From positions 20,334,700 through 20,398,699 of the forward strand of contig OZ037768.1 of the NCBI GenBank assembly GCA_964035545.1: DNA of 64,000 nucleotides. The letters are read 5' to 3'. The notes beneath the pieces are model-generated. The model made no database searches. It saw nothing but the letters and a program-made list of their open reading frames with translations, and was not told the origin of the DNA. This document shows, one piece after another, positions 13,101 to 25,537 of this stretch. The position numbers were made by a program, and so were the translations under genes. The DNA is from Bugula neritina (Eukaryota > Bryozoa > Gymnolaemata > Cheilostomatida > Bugulidae). Each line of letters begins with the position of its first letter. Within the stretch, counting starts at the first letter, position 1.

Positions 13101-16100
13101 AGAACACGCGTGATTTCTCAATATCTTAATGACATAAAAGTGAACTTGTGCAACAAGTTTTCCAACATCTAGTGTTATTTCATTTATATAGCCGAACGTA
13201 AGTTCAACTGTCCTTGATAGAGATTATTAGGCAACAGCGGCTGACATCACTAGACTACATGAGGTGAGGTTTGAGCAATCAGTACTACTGGATATTATTC
13301 ATATCTGTTGCTATACTATGTCTACACTCCTTACATCAGCAGCAGCAAACGTTAGTCACTGATGACGCTGACCAATAAAACGGTATTTTTATGTATAAAA
13401 AAACATGATGAAACAATATTTCCTTGTTTTGTTTTTTAGTCAAAAGGCCAACAGTTGCTCATTCACGTATATAATAATTCATAGGAAATGACAAAAGTAG
13501 TATAAAATAGACCAGCTTGTCTTACATTGAGAAAACGAGTGATTGAAACTGTAAAAAGAGTACATGGTCCTTAAGAGTAACTGAGTACATGTGAACTCGT
13601 AATAGCTAAATGTATTGGAGGGAAAAATCTTATTGAATTTCACAACATATCAGACTTGAGGATACTAGATTAGATCAACAGGAAATGAGGTCACGCACAG
13701 TACACTACACTTCACGAATTCCAAAGAAAACCTTTTTACAGATCAACAACTGCAGTTGTTTGCATGTGCAGAACTGCTTTTGCATAACATTAATTTGAAT
13801 ATTACACCATTTCTAGCTAACAACACCTGAGCATTGCATAATGTGCTTGGCATGATGCAATGCTAGCTGTGTCATGATAATGCACTGAGTACTAAGAAAT
13901 GCAGCACATTCGTGTTTACATCTAGTAAGTTTGTAACATCTGTTGAAAGTTTCAAGGCTTGGCATCAAAATGAATACTTAATGAAGAGGAAATGAAGCTC
14001 TAACTTGCTTCTATTAGTCAAAATTCCTCTTGACAGATGGTAGCAGGTTGATAACAAGCACTCTGCTATGAGGGAAGTAAACATTGCAAAGTAGCTTATA
14101 TTAATATACAATTGAGTCATGTTTAAAAAATTTTCCTGCATTCAAATAACAATCTTTGCACAATAAAATACCAGAAAAAAAACCGGAAAAACATTGATAA
14201 TAATAGTACATCACACCATATCTATCATTGGAATGTATTCCACCAACTAGCAGCTGCAGTCAACTAAATAATCGTGGTTATAGCAGCAGCAACAGGTAGA
14301 ATAATTGATCCAACAACCAACGGAATTGATTTTACATTATTACATTAACCCTGTGACAGATTAGCTAGATGTGACACATTAGGTAGGTGTGACACATTAG
14401 CTAGGTGAGACATTAGATAGGTGTGACACATTACAGGTGTGATACATTAGGCAGATGTGACACATTAGATAGGTGTGATACATTAGATAGGTGTGACACA
14501 TTAGATAGGTGTGACACATTATGTAGGTGTGACACATTAGATAGGTGTGACACATTATGTAAGCGTGACACATTAGGTAGGTGTGACACATTAGGTAGAT
14601 GTGACACATTAGATAGGTGTGACACATTAGATAGGTGTTACACATTATGTAGGTGTGACACATTATGTAGGTGTGACACATTAGATAAGTGTGACACATT
14701 AGATAGGTGTGACACATTATGAGGTATCAGCTAACTGAGCATCTAGTATACAATATTATAGCATGATGTACCCTGAAAGAAAGTCATGATATACCTTTCC
14801 GAAGCTAAGCTCCAGAGTCTCATTGTAGTCAACATAGAAGGTTCTGGCAAATGTTATCCAGTCAACCTCTAAATGTGCTCCCCAGTGGCGATCCCAGAAG
14901 TCTAGAATGTTCCGCTTGTATTGAGGTGAGCCGACAGCAAAGTCTTTGGACTCGGATCTCTTCACACTGCACTGGCGGTTGAAGTTATATTGAAACTTGT
15001 CGATGTCTACGCCGTGAAAATCAGCACTAAAATATGAACTTATCAGTTATTATTTTGTTGTGGTTTTCACCTTATATGACTGTTTATAAAAAAAAGTTAA
15101 CCAAATACTATCAGATGTAGCAGCCTGAAATGCTTTACCCAAGAGTCTGGGGCAAATAGGTAACAAATAAAATTCAAAGTGACTCTAAAGCATCAAAGAT
15201 CAGTAGTCTAAAGTCTCAACAATGGGAAGACTCATATATGCAACAACACTGCCAGTAGCAATGACAGCATAGTAGTAATAGCTAAAATATAGCTATTTTT
15301 AGAATGTGAAATATGTTTATTGATAACCGAGATAGAGGGCACCTGTTCATCGTATATTGTTATTTACAATAGGGTACCTGTGACAGGTGTCATATTCCTG
15401 CAAAGCTTGAGTTACTTCCTCAAGGAACCTCTCTAGTTTCTGTGGATATTCTTCATCTTTTACAAAGAAAATCCAATTGATTTTTGCTAGTGTCAAAAGC
15501 CTAAAATATTAAGTCTACATTTGAGGTGATGTAACATTAACCATGTGTTGCTGTCATTTTTTATAACTTTAAAAGACACTTTAACATTGGTTTGATTCAA
15601 CAACCACATATATAGGTAAATTATTCATCAAAAACAAATTAGGCCTCGTAAGTGACATGGAAACTTTGGTAGTCTTGTATCAGTGAGACTTGCAAAATCA
15701 CATTGCAAAAGTATGTTGAAATGCTAAAAGGTATAACCCCTTTTCAACCTTTATCAGATAACAGCAAATTATATAAAAACCAACTAAACGTGATACTAGC
15801 ACAATAGTTTATCATTAGAAGTCATGTCCAAATCTACTGTTTTCAATCAAAATACTTCACAGTAAGATCCTGAGATCATAGAAGCAAAAAATACAGTATT
15901 TTTCAGATTCGTGGGCACCCATAGTACATCACGAGACTACTTACATGGCGCTGTCCATGTGTTTGGATACGTCTGGGTAGTACTCCCTCCCAACAGGAAT
16001 GATGATGGAGTTGGTAATGTAGGCTAAAGCAACACTATCTCTAATCGTTTGCTGATTCACGCATTCAGCCGACATAACCACGATGAAGACCTGTTTGATA

Positions 16101-17418
16101 GAACAGAATAAAATAGTCCACAACTTTTGAAAAAAGTTGAAACCTACTCAGCTCTAAAAGCTTAAGCAGGTACAGCTTGCTGGTATAGCAGCATGAATTA
16201 GGTGACCAATAAAAATTGAGATACTAACAAATTCACCAACCATCTTGTTGGTAACTGGGTCATTTTACTTAATTTAGTACACACTGGAAATCTCCAGTTT
16301 TTAGCTATTTTTCACAACTTAACTGTTTATTAACATGGTTTTTTGCCCAAAACTAGTAAAATATCAATAAATACACCTAAATAATCAAGGTTCTTTTTAA
16401 TTTTGCTTGATTTTCTATGCTTTTTCCTAATTATTCAGCTATTTTCGATTGCGGACCTTTACTAAAATACCATAACGATCCGCAATCCAAATTAGCTAAA
16501 TAAATAGAAAAAACATGGGAAATCAAGCAAAATTGAAAAGAACCTTGATCGTTTAGGTGTATTTATTGATATTTTACTAGTTTTGAGCAAAAACCCATGT
16601 TCATTAGCAGTTAAATTGTGATAAATAGCTAAAAACTGGAGATTTCCAGTGTGTACTAAATTAAGTAAAATGACCCAAGTTCTACACTCAAGTTTCGAGA
16701 ATCGTTCAATAGACTGGTTTTACTATCATAGAGTTCCAGAGAGTGGAGGCAATGAGTAGTGACGCAACCAACCTTAGAATCTACTATAGCCCTAGTAACT
16801 TCCTCTATACTGCTATCTTCAACGGGGTACCACACATCAAACTGGTCTTTGAGAGATTCTGAACAATAAAGTTTAGCGACTATTTTTACATAGCAGCATG
16901 CTATTAACCACAGTTGCAATTTAATATGAAACCTGGTGCAGCAGAAGTCTATGATAATCTAAATTATTACAATTTATTTTATACACAAGCAAAGCATCTA
17001 CACAGCGAGCTTCAGCTTACTAAAATTAAAAGACTAAAATATTTCCTAAACAAATTTGAACAACTTTTACTAAACTTTTATTTATTTTTAATCTGTACCA
17101 AAATGTCTAACATTAGAGCAAACACAAGCTAAACATGGCAATAAATTAAAGTAGAATTAGAATTACCTGTGTCAATAAATATACAACAATACAAAAACAA
17201 ACTTAAACGTATATTTGCAAGTTTTCCCACAACTACCTTTAAAGTTGTTTTAAAATTGATAATGACATTTTAAATAAATATTTTACAACTATAAAAATCT
17301 TTTGAAATGATACAGTACCTGCTAGTTTGTTTCCAAACCCTTTATCACCGTTACAAAACGTTAGCATGATATCACACACTCTCCCAGCTTGGTTTGTATC
17401 TTCTAGAGCCAGTGCCAT
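10152..17418 (-). CDS. TIR domain-HEAT repeat protein, copy B
   Basis: Paralogue of the plus-strand gene at 28514-36200. Exons (minus): 17319-17418 from the first visible in-frame Met, 16773-16858, 15945-16090, 15378-15500, 14795-15026, 12291-12427, 11652-11743, 11206-11307, 10942-11077 and 10152-10293 (TGA). Phases close to 431 codons. The TIR domain (~14-110) starts VCDIMLTF and has a shortened BB-loop region (VWYPVEDSS). The segment VFIVVMSAEC...IRDSVALAYI has serine (S81) where copy A has the putative catalytic glutamate. A middle region with FWDRHWG (~180-186) leads to HEAT-type helices (~290-415: NMESSVRLQAIQNI, DPNIRAVAAIGLG, DRLVRQSACLAEAL, SQVREAAEIAIRHIGG). Exon 1 begins with an acceptor and two bases of a split codon, so an upstream exon may exist. 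The intron-6 boundary was chosen because it gives the same length as copy A between FWDR and EVFNM (99 residues). Confidence 0.75.
11340..11445. repeat. Degenerate tandem repeat in TIR-HEAT B intron 7
   Basis: Decayed tandem sequence built from variants of CTAATAGCAATGTAG, ~33 bases from the acceptor of exon 8 (exon edge 11307). Copies are irregular in length, so the copy number is not clear. Confidence 0.5.
11721..11850. repeat. 20-bp tandem repeat carrying the intron-6 acceptor of TIR-HEAT B
   Basis: Six copies start at 11721, 11741, 11761, 11781, 11801 and 11821, with a partial seventh, of unit CAACTGTAACAACACATAGA on the plus strand. On the gene (minus) strand every full unit carries a TTACAG/TTG acceptor. 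The acceptor placed at 11744-11745 is the copy nearest the coding sequence, and exon 7 begins in the same array. Because 20 is not a multiple of three, choosing another copy shifts frame. The frame from the chosen acceptor stays open and best matches the paralogue. Confidence 0.85.
14350..14722. repeat. 18-bp minisatellite in TIR-HEAT B intron 5
   Basis: About 20 copies of an 18-bp unit, typically GTGTGACACATTAGATAG, with point variants (GGTAG, ATGTAG, GCAG). The period of six codons makes the array open in several frames on both strands, giving RCDTLD or NVSHLS type hexapeptide repeats. These are artefacts of the period, not a gene. The array begins 72 bases inside the intron from the donor of exon 5 (exon edge 14795). 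Confidence 0.9.
16256..16677. mobile_element. Hairpin MITE in TIR-HEAT B intron 2
   Basis: A 422-bp near-perfect palindrome. The left end TGGGTCATTTTACTTAATTT is the reverse complement of the right end, and pairing continues through CTGGAAATCTCCAG, CTAGTAAAATATCAATAAAT and CAAGGTTCTTTT to a centre near 16467, where GGATTGCGGA pairs with its complement. The arms are only slightly diverged, so the insertion looks fairly young. It lies in the intron between exons 16773-16858 and 15945-16090. No coding capacity. Target duplication not resolved; superfamily unassigned. Confidence 0.85.
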
Positions 17419-17435
17419 GTTTCGTCGACTTCCAA

Positions 17436-19089
17436 CTGTTGATAACAAAACTGATTTTAGTTAAAGTGTTTGGCACAAAATTAACTTCTATAATTATAAA
17501 TGCATCACATATAATGGACAGCAGCCGTGGTCTAAGGGTTAGATCATTTGCCTAGTAAACACGAAGTCATGAGTTCGAGCCCAGACAAAGGCCATTGGTG
17601 ATGTTAGGAAGAACATCCAGTCATAATTGCTCCTGTGTCAAGTATGAATAAGTCCTTAGCCCTATTTAACAAAAATCCTTTCCATCAGGGGTTTCTCACA
17701 GGTTTGGGGACTATAAACCTGCGTGAGCTTTTTATATAATAAATATATCAACACACGGAGGCCATTGAAACTTCAAGAACACAATTTATTGAATAAGTGT
17801 CTAAAAAGACGTTTGCAATTAGTTCTTGTTGAGACTAATAGAAGTGTAAATAATGACCAGAAATAAAAAAATACTAAAGATTATTTTAAAGTAATGTTAC
17901 TTCCATTGTTTACCTGACAATGAACTACAAATAAAAGATATTATTGATTAATCAACAATTTTTACACACTTATTATAATCACTTGACTAATATAAAGCTT
18001 TTTTCAACTGTTTCCCAGTTTATTTAAATTAATGACTACTCTAAATATCTGCACCCGAAGTGTATAACTATAATAATAAGGATGCTGAAGGTACATTAAT
18101 AAAAATAACATAGTAAAAAATGAGGATCAAAATCTAAATTTTCAAAAACTCAAGTTGAGGTGTTTTGGATCAAATCTCTTGATTCCATAACCAACTTGAT
18201 TGAACTTGAAGAATTGCTGACACATTACATTGATTTTGCAGCATTAAATTATTCACAGATATCTTGACTATCAACTGAATACAACTTGAATACAACCCAA
18301 GCATATTGGGTTTATAATGAATTTTCTTAATACATGTTTCGAATTAAGTCATGATGATGGCTCACTAGTTGATGACGCTTTTGTGCAGCTCAGTGTCTGC
18401 AGCGATGTAGAACTGATACTAATTATTGCTGATTTTTATTGCCTTATGAAACCCTGAAGTTGTATTTAGCTAATAGCCAAGATGTGTAAAAAAATTATTA
18501 CTGCATAAATGTAACGTGTCAGGAATTTTTTAAAGCTACTGTTAGAAGCAAGCAAGTATATTCAAAATAATTCTAATCGACTCAGGCTATTGCTTGACTT
18601 GACTTGTACCTAATTTTTTTAATTTCAGCAATGACTGATTTCAAGTACATTAGCTATTGACTCAATAGGCCTAGCTGATAGAGCGAATCATTGACTTAAT
18701 TTTGACTAAACATATAAGACTAAAAGTGGCTTACAGTTACCAAGTCCAAAATTTACAAAACGACTAATAGGCCTACTTTTACTAACACTATTAGTAGTAT
18801 TACCATTATCACTAGCTGATAATCATAATAGTAATAATAATTATCAATTTTTATAGTTTTATAATGAAGACTAATACTCCGTTATTAATTATTACTAATA
18901 GTATTACTAGTAGTAATAGTAATACTTCATTATTTATACTCATACTGTAATCATAATGATCATGAGAAACGACATTCATATCTAATTATATATTCATACT
19001 TATAACCGAGTTTATATTCATACTGAGATAAATTATAACCTAATTACTCCAAGACTAAAGTTAGTGTGATAACTTAAGATACTGAATAA
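17436..19089. other. Upstream region of TIR-HEAT B
   Basis: This stretch should hold any missing 5' exon and promoter of the minus-strand gene B, but I could not pick one out. It contains a tRNA-derived SINE (17521-17745). Toward 18780-19080 it holds cryptically simple sequence made of TAATAG and TTATTAC variants in both orientations. The LINE follows. Confidence 0.4.
17521..17745 (+). mobile_element. tRNA-derived SINE, copy 1
   Basis: The head looks like a tRNA: an A-box-like TGGTCTAAGGGTTAGA and a B-box GAGTTCGAGCCC about 37 bases further on, both expected for RNA polymerase III. The body (CCATTGGTGATGTTAGGAAG, CCCTATTTAACAAAAA, CCTTTCCATCAGGG, CGTGAG then a T-rich end) recurs at 54170-54367 with the same order and spacing. 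Two dispersed copies sharing a tRNA-like head and a common body support a SINE family. The 3' end after CGTGAGC is T- and TA-rich. No coding capacity. Confidence 0.8.
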
Positions 19090-21859
19090 TATATTCAATT
19101 TGACATTTGATGCATATTCATACTCTTTCACTATTGCATGCTATTACCGTAGACCCTGTATAAAACAAGTAGAAGATATAGTAAATTGGTATTATGATCA
19201 AACCAATCCGAACATTGTTATGGTTGGGGATTTTAACCTACCTGACATTGACTGGAATGATAGTAGCAGGCCTGTACTTAAAACAACTAGAGAAACTAAC
19301 TTGCACCAATTGTTCGTAGATTTTATAATTTCGAATAATCTTTCTCAGGCTATCAATAAACCTACTCACGACAAAGGTAATACGCTTGATCTAGTTGTTA
19401 CAAATGTAACTACCACTAACCCCCGAGTTGAGTCATCCTGCTCTGACCATTTTATTATCAATTTCAATGTGTTGGCGGATAATGTTATTAAAAGGACAGC
19501 ATCCCTAACCAAACCAAAACCATATTGGCAGTTTGAAAAGGCAGACATAACGAACATCACCGTGGACTGTTACTCCCTACATTGTAAAATCACCTCAGAT
19601 ATCTCTAAGAAATGTAGCGCTGAACAGTTATGGCATAATCTCAAATCTGGAATACTTCAGGTAGCCCATTCCAATATCCCATACAAATTTAGAAAGAAAA
19701 AATCAAAACTCTGGATATCCCAAGAAACTAAAAGTGAGATCAGAAAAAGAAAACACCTCCACCTAGCTTGCCTTAACGATCGCACCCCGCACAACATTTT
19801 AAAACATGCCACCCAGTCCCGGTACTGCAAGAAATTGTGTAACAGGGACTATAATATTTATATAAACAAACACATATGCAATACATTAGAGCAGGGTGAT
19901 TCAAAACCTCTTTATCGGTTCATAGCAAGTAAAAAGGGCAGCTCAAATACTGTACGCCAACTAGACAACATCCCCCCCTAACAACAATACTGCTATAGCT
20001 GAATCTTTTGCGGACTCCTTTGCTTCTGTGTTTTCTATTGGTGATGGTAATATCCCTCCCTGCATTCCACCTCAAACTATATCATCTCCTATACAATTTG
20101 ATCCTCGGGGAGTCCTAACACAGCTCACCAAACTCGATCCACGAAAAGGTGCTGGCCCAGATGAGCTTTCTCCTGCACTTCTAAAATATCTTGCACATTA
20201 TATATATGAGCCCCTGACAAAAGTTTTTCAGTACTTTTACGATACATCTCAGACACCACAAGACTGGAAAACAGCAAACATTGTACCGATCTTCAAGAAA
20301 GGAAGTCGTACAGACCCGCTGAATTACAGGCCAATATCACTCACTTCTATCATATCCAAAATCTTCGAGCATATCGTATCACATAATATCAACTGTTTCC
20401 TCGAATCAAATGACCTGTTTTACCCACACCAACATGGTTTCAGGACAAATCATGGCTGCGATACTCAGTTGTTGAATACAGTGAGTGAATTTATAGATTT
20501 TTTTGACGAAATGATACCGGTTGATCTCGCTGTCTTGGATTTTTCAAAGGCCTTTGACGTTGTGTCGCACCATAAACTACAGGTTAAACTGCTAAATATC
20601 GGAATAGCTGATAAAACTGTCAAATGGATTTTTTCATGGCTTCAGAACCGTCTTCTTTCAGTCTGTGTCAACAACGTCAAATCGGCCACTAGACATGTGA
20701 CCTCAGGAGTGCCCCAAGGCAGTGTATTAGGACCATTGTTATTTAATGTGTACATAAATGACATGCACTCTGCGGTAGCCAACAGCAAGCTTAAACTATA
20801 TGCAGATGATTCCTTGTTGTACAAACCAATCACAACACCTGCTGATTCTAGTTTATTTCAGAATGACTTAGACCATCTTATAACTTGGGCAGACAGTTCT
20901 CAGATGAAGTTCAATATAAATAAATGTGAGCATATGACAATTCAACGCTCCACTGTAAATCCTCTAGTGTCTCAATACAGCATGAATAATGACCCCTTAC
21001 AATGTGTTGACAAAGTATTATACCTTGGTGTCACGATTGATAATAAACTGTCATTCGATCAACATATAATAAACATTTGCTCAAAAGCTAATAAATTATT
21101 ACACATGCTGATGCGCTGTCTAAAAAAGGCTAAAAGTAAAACCAGAGCCATAGCTTATAAAACAGTCTGTCGCCCTATACTAGAATTTGCGACCCACACC
21201 TGGTCTCCATTTAAATTGAAAAACATCAACATCATAGAAGGTATAAATAGAAAAGCCTTCAGGTGGACATTCTGTAAGAGAAAACGAAATCATATAACTG
21301 AGCTCATGACAAATTCTAATTGGGATAGCCTTGCACAAAGACGTGACAATGCAGACCAAAAAATGTACTTTCGTATGCTTTCTGGTAGTGCCGCTATCGA
21401 CCAAGACCGGTTCTCCCTTCATTTTGCAGAGTCTCACAATACCAGACATGGTGCTATTAAGGGCAATATCAATACCAAAACTGCCAAACATTCATATAAA
21501 CATCGCATCCATAAACTTTTCTAATGATTCTAGCTGCTTTGCCTAACTGATTATAAGCACTTAACACCGACTCTGCTTTATATCATCTGAAGCTGTGCGG
21601 TGTATATCTATTTATTTATATTCTTTTTTTTTTTTTTTTTTTTTTCTTTTTCTTTTTTTCTTTCTCTCCTGGCAGTAGCTAGCTATTGATCTTTGAATCG
21701 AAGCATAATTAACTTTATTCTTATCTCGTAGACAAAATAGTTTTCTTCCTTACTACTGATAATCTAAACAATTGTTCATACACCACTGCATCTCGATAAA
21801 GGAGCCAAAGCGCTCCGAGTGAGATTAATTAGATGAGATGAGATGAGATGAGATGAGAT
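19090..21859 (+). mobile_element. 5'-truncated non-LTR retrotransposon (LINE)
   Basis: Contains the C-terminal half of an APE-type endonuclease, a reverse transcriptase, a 3' UTR with a long T-rich tract (21626-21661), a short hairpin (GGAGC CAAAGC GCTCC near 21801) and a terminal (GAGAT)n tail ending ~21859. A 5' truncation and a short tandem 3' tail are the usual products of target-primed reverse transcription. It lies between the head-to-head TIR-HEAT genes. The clade is not settled: the endonuclease plus reverse transcriptase arrangement fits the jockey/CR1/L2 assemblage. Target duplication not identified in the simple-sequence flanks. Confidence 0.88.
19100..21524 (+). pseudogene. LINE ORF2 remnant: endonuclease C-terminus plus reverse transcriptase, frameshifted
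   Basis: The first open segment (19100-19981) holds endonuclease motifs VMVGDFNLPDIDW and SCSDHFIINF, but the N-terminal part of that domain is absent. The second (~19980-21524) holds the reverse transcriptase: GPDELSPALL, a PIFKKGSRTDPLNYRPISL block, HGFRTNHGCDTQLL, DFSKAFDVVSHHKL, SGVPQGSVLGPLLF and the catalytic YADD at 20799-20810. The two segments are offset by one base at a run of seven C (19972-19978), which brings a stop right after NIPP. Reading continues sensibly in the other frame from that point, so this is one broken ORF, not two genes. A homopolymer sequencing error could also give this. Confidence 0.88.
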
Positions 21860-23169
21860 ATTAATAATAATAATAATTAATATAAATAATAGTATTTAAC
21901 TTTCAGTTTCACTCCGACTTTAAATCTTAGGTGTTGAACTTCAACTCAAAATAATAATTATTATTCCATTAATTATTAATAGCAGTATAAAATTAAATAT
22001 CACATTCACTATGAAGCATCAAAATCAATATGACCAACAGAAAATCCTAATGACATCATTTATAGTTATACTTATAGACTAGTAATAGTCATCACACTTC
22101 ACAGCCGCTTATCAAACTCAAGTTATCTGTCACTATAACTATGAGTATGCCTATCAACTATGATTATGCCATTGTCATTGTAAATTTGTTATACTTATAG
22201 TTATTGTTATTGTAACTATAACTCAACTGTAAGTATAGGTAATAATAAATATAATCATAATACCAACTTTAGTTAAAAGTTACACTTAGACTTACAGCCT
22301 ACAGCATGAGTATTGAGTATCAGTATGAGTACTGAGTACAGCCACAGGGCTTTGAGTTTCTGTTGAAATTTAAAATAAATTACCCTTAGTCTTACAGTTA
22401 CAGTCTATGATACTCTATGTTTATGAGTATGATAATGATGATGACTATAACTATAAGTATAAGTATAAAGCTATACTATTAGTATTAGTATTACTTATAG
22501 TTGAAAAGTTATAGTTATAACCTACAACTCACAAGTATAGTTATTATAACAAATAATAATATAGTATAATTAGTAATTACTAGTATGTATTAGTAATACT
22601 ATTACTGTATTAGTACTTTCATTTTGTTGATTAAATTATGAATTGAAGTAGAATCAAGTTACAAATTGGATTTAGTCAATTTTAGTAGCTAACACGATCT
22701 TGACCTTACACTGTTTCTTGCACTAACAAAATATTCAGGGGTTAAATTGAAATAGCTGTTAATAAAATTTTAAGTACAGTGGGTTATTAAATACATGTCT
22801 ATTATAATGTTATTACTGTGCGATCTGAGTTGAGCAAGGGGCAACAACTCTTTGTACAATACAGAGACTTTAGTAAAAACTTTCAATCCATAAAACCATA
22901 ATATGCAGTCCTTAATAGTGTCGGTTTCCTCATAAAACTATTCTGTTGAAAATATTTCATATTGCAAAATTCTATCAGTTAGAGTTGACTTTTTCCCAAA
23001 AATATTTCTCTCCATTAATTGATAAGTATTTCTATTTGATTTGCAAACTGCATGAAGAAACATAAAATTTTTGATGAGTTCAAGCGTTTGTTATTTATTA
23101 TATTCCTCAAATGTATATAACTCACTATTTCTGGCATTAACCATTGCCATCAATTCAAATTATTCTCCA

Positions 23170-23268
<99 letters not shown>

Positions 23269-25335
23269 TGTGTGTGTGTTGTGTGTGGTGTGTGTGTGTG
23301 TATTGTATCTGTAGCTTGTAAGAAATAATTGTTGAAGTTTTAACCGCAGTTTGTTAAAATATGAGAGCAGCTAGAGAAAAGAAGAAAAGAATATATCCCC
23401 ACATGATGTAAACCTACTATAAATATATTTCAAATAGTAAAGCCTAAAAACTTCAGAGCCAACCAACATGGTGTTGTTGCTGCACACAAAACAGCTTAAT
23501 TTATACACAAACCATCATTCTAATTCCCAAAATCATAATCAGGTTAGCTAACTCATCGAAGAATTGAAAGAGTATCCTTTCAACTCAAAAATTATACAAA
23601 TATATTCCAAATATCTTTTGGGTTGTCATTTCAACAAAGCAAAAACTTAAAATTCTACAAGGATTATTATAGTTTTAAGCTAAAAAGTTGGGTGTAAAGT
23701 TACGTTTATACCTCTGTTGAATCGTGAAGGTATAAAGGCAACTTAAGAGTTTTGAAATGTGTTAGCAAACTTTCATTAAAGCTATTTATGTTTAACTATG
23801 CAACTTTATTATTTATTGGTATATATTGGTATATATTCTAGGCTTGTGCAGGGCTCCCAGAACTTATTTCAAATTATAGACGTTTTTACACTAATTATAA
23901 TCAGATGCACATTTTAGAATTAGACTTTGTCCACATTTTGAGTGTAGCATAGATTGTAACTTTTACCTCAATCTAGAATTGTGATTAAAAGCATATATTG
24001 CTTAAGTATGAGTTTAATAAATACAATTTTTATTCACTTTGCTATGCTTGGTGCTGTAATCTGATAGAAAACTAATAATTTTGTTGAGGTATGCCATTAC
24101 TGGCTTTAGAAATAAAATAGGCACTGAGTTAGTAGGCTACATATAGTTATCTATTTTTGTGAGAATGGGTGCACTAAAGCAACCATTAAAACATTTTAAA
24201 TAATATTGCTACTGAAACCATTACCATGTGTAAGACTTATCAGCAACATGAGATCATTGTTAATCCATTGGTTAAATTCTCAGCCAATTACAAGGCATCA
24301 TTAAACAATACTGCGTTATAATACTTTAGTAATTTAACAGGGTTATAGATATTTTAATTAGAATCATAATAATATTATAAATGCATAATAATAATATATA
24401 CTACTCACTCTAGAGATTATAGGTCACCCTTCTTGCTGTTTCACTTTCAATAAAGGCAGCGTGCTATAAGGCAATGTGAATGTGAAACTACGGTCACCTT
24501 TCAATCTGCTTGATGATTGGTTGATGCTTTGATGGGGGAAAACGTGTTGAAGTCGCCTACTACTCAACTACTTGTTGATTGCGAGCAATTGACAATGAGC
24601 AAAATCAAAATATGATAAGGATATTAAAATAGCTGACAAGTGAGGTAGGTGGGACTACGATTTAGTCCATTTTGATTGATCACCTTACTGATAGTGATAA
24701 ATATTTGTTGTTGGTATCGTAGTGATAGTAAGGGTTTATAGGGGAAAGTCACTGCATCAGTTTCAGTGTGCATTCAGATTCAGGTTGACACGGTCAGGGT
24801 CTCTCTTACTCTTGCACCAACAGTTGCAAGTTTCAATGCTTCTATAAATATTATATAAACATAACAAAAAATAGACGCTATAAGAGTATATAAGACTCAC
24901 GCCGAACTTTGCTCTTCAGATTTAATCTCATTGTCATTGCTATTGGACGATTTGTGAATGCCATTGGCATTGGACTTAGAGTTAGATTCAGTCTATTAGT
25001 AGTAACATTACACTTTACAGCGCTACTACTACTATTACTTTCGCTAGTATTAGTATTACTACTAGCATAGTAATTCAGCGAAATTGAAAGTGGCTGGAGC
25101 CACCACAAACTACCAAATAACTTAAACTTAAAGGATATTGTCCGTTGTTAATAATACGACAGTATTAAAAGACTATATCTGATTTTAATTTCACGCTGTA
25201 TTAATCTTGGAAGATTTAGATTTAGGCTGACCGTAGTAATACTAATTGCTAATAGTAATACCCACGACCTAGCACTTACAGTTTTCTTTACTTGGTCAAC
25301 AGCCTTATCTGAGTATTTAAAACTGCTGCATCCTG
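21860..25335. other. Intergenic, cryptically simple sequence and microsatellite
   Basis: From ~21860 to 22630 the DNA is a patchwork of decayed short motifs (TATAACTATGAGTATG, AATAATTATTATT). From 22630 to 25330 it is ordinary AT-rich sequence, with a (TG)n tract described separately. A minus-strand open frame at 24878-25108 encodes N/S/T-rich simple peptide and is not called. No recognisable gene. Confidence 0.45.
23175..23301. repeat. (TG)n microsatellite
   Basis: About 127 bp of TG dinucleotides with interruptions near the 3' end (TGTTTGTG, TGTTGTGTGTGG). The apparent poly-Cys-Val reading frame across it is an artefact. Confidence 0.97.
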
Positions 25336-25537
25336 ATGACAATGACATTGTCTAGCGCTGAAAAGTTATCTAGTACATGCCCTTGGAGATTTCCTCCCGT
25401 TTCTGAAGATCTAATGCAGAGTTACTCTACAGCATATCCCAGTAACAACAATAACTTAGGAGCTGTAAATTCTCATTCTGCTAAAGTTGAACACGAAGCT
25501 TTATTATTTTCCCTTTCACTTGAGGAGGCAGTAGAGG
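25336..25537 (+). CDS. Possible 5' coding exon, candidate alternative first exon of TIR-HEAT A
   Basis: Open frame from ATG (second ATG at 25342) that runs MTMTLSSAEKLSS...SLSLEEAVEG and meets a strong donor (G/GTGAGT at 25538) in phase 1. The acceptor just before the TIR-HEAT A start (TGTTTTAG at ~28484-28491) begins an exon needing exactly one base and reads on as KADRSADMGNISS. Phase and frame therefore allow this exon to join gene A, extending its N-terminus. The composition looks protein-like, but I recognise no domain. An opposing open frame (25280-25348, minus) also meets a GTAAGT, so one of the two is chance. Speculative. Confidence 0.3.

Noticed and set aside
14397-14722. Cys-rich RCDTLD and His/Ser-rich hexapeptide open frames on both strands
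   Set aside because: They are the translation of an 18-bp minisatellite that is open because its period is a multiple of three. It lies inside an intron of TIR-HEAT B.
23071-23328. Poly-CV open frame
   Set aside because: It is the (TG)n microsatellite.
24878-25108. Minus-strand open frame with an N/S/T-rich segment
   Set aside because: The composition reflects simple-sequence DNA. No domain, no Met in good context, and no splice context linking it to a gene.
25280-25348. Minus-strand mini-exon ending in a perfect GTAAGT, possible first exon of TIR-HEAT B
   Set aside because: It ends in phase 0, whereas exon 17319-17435 of gene B needs a phase-1 partner. It also overlaps the better plus-strand candidate exon start.
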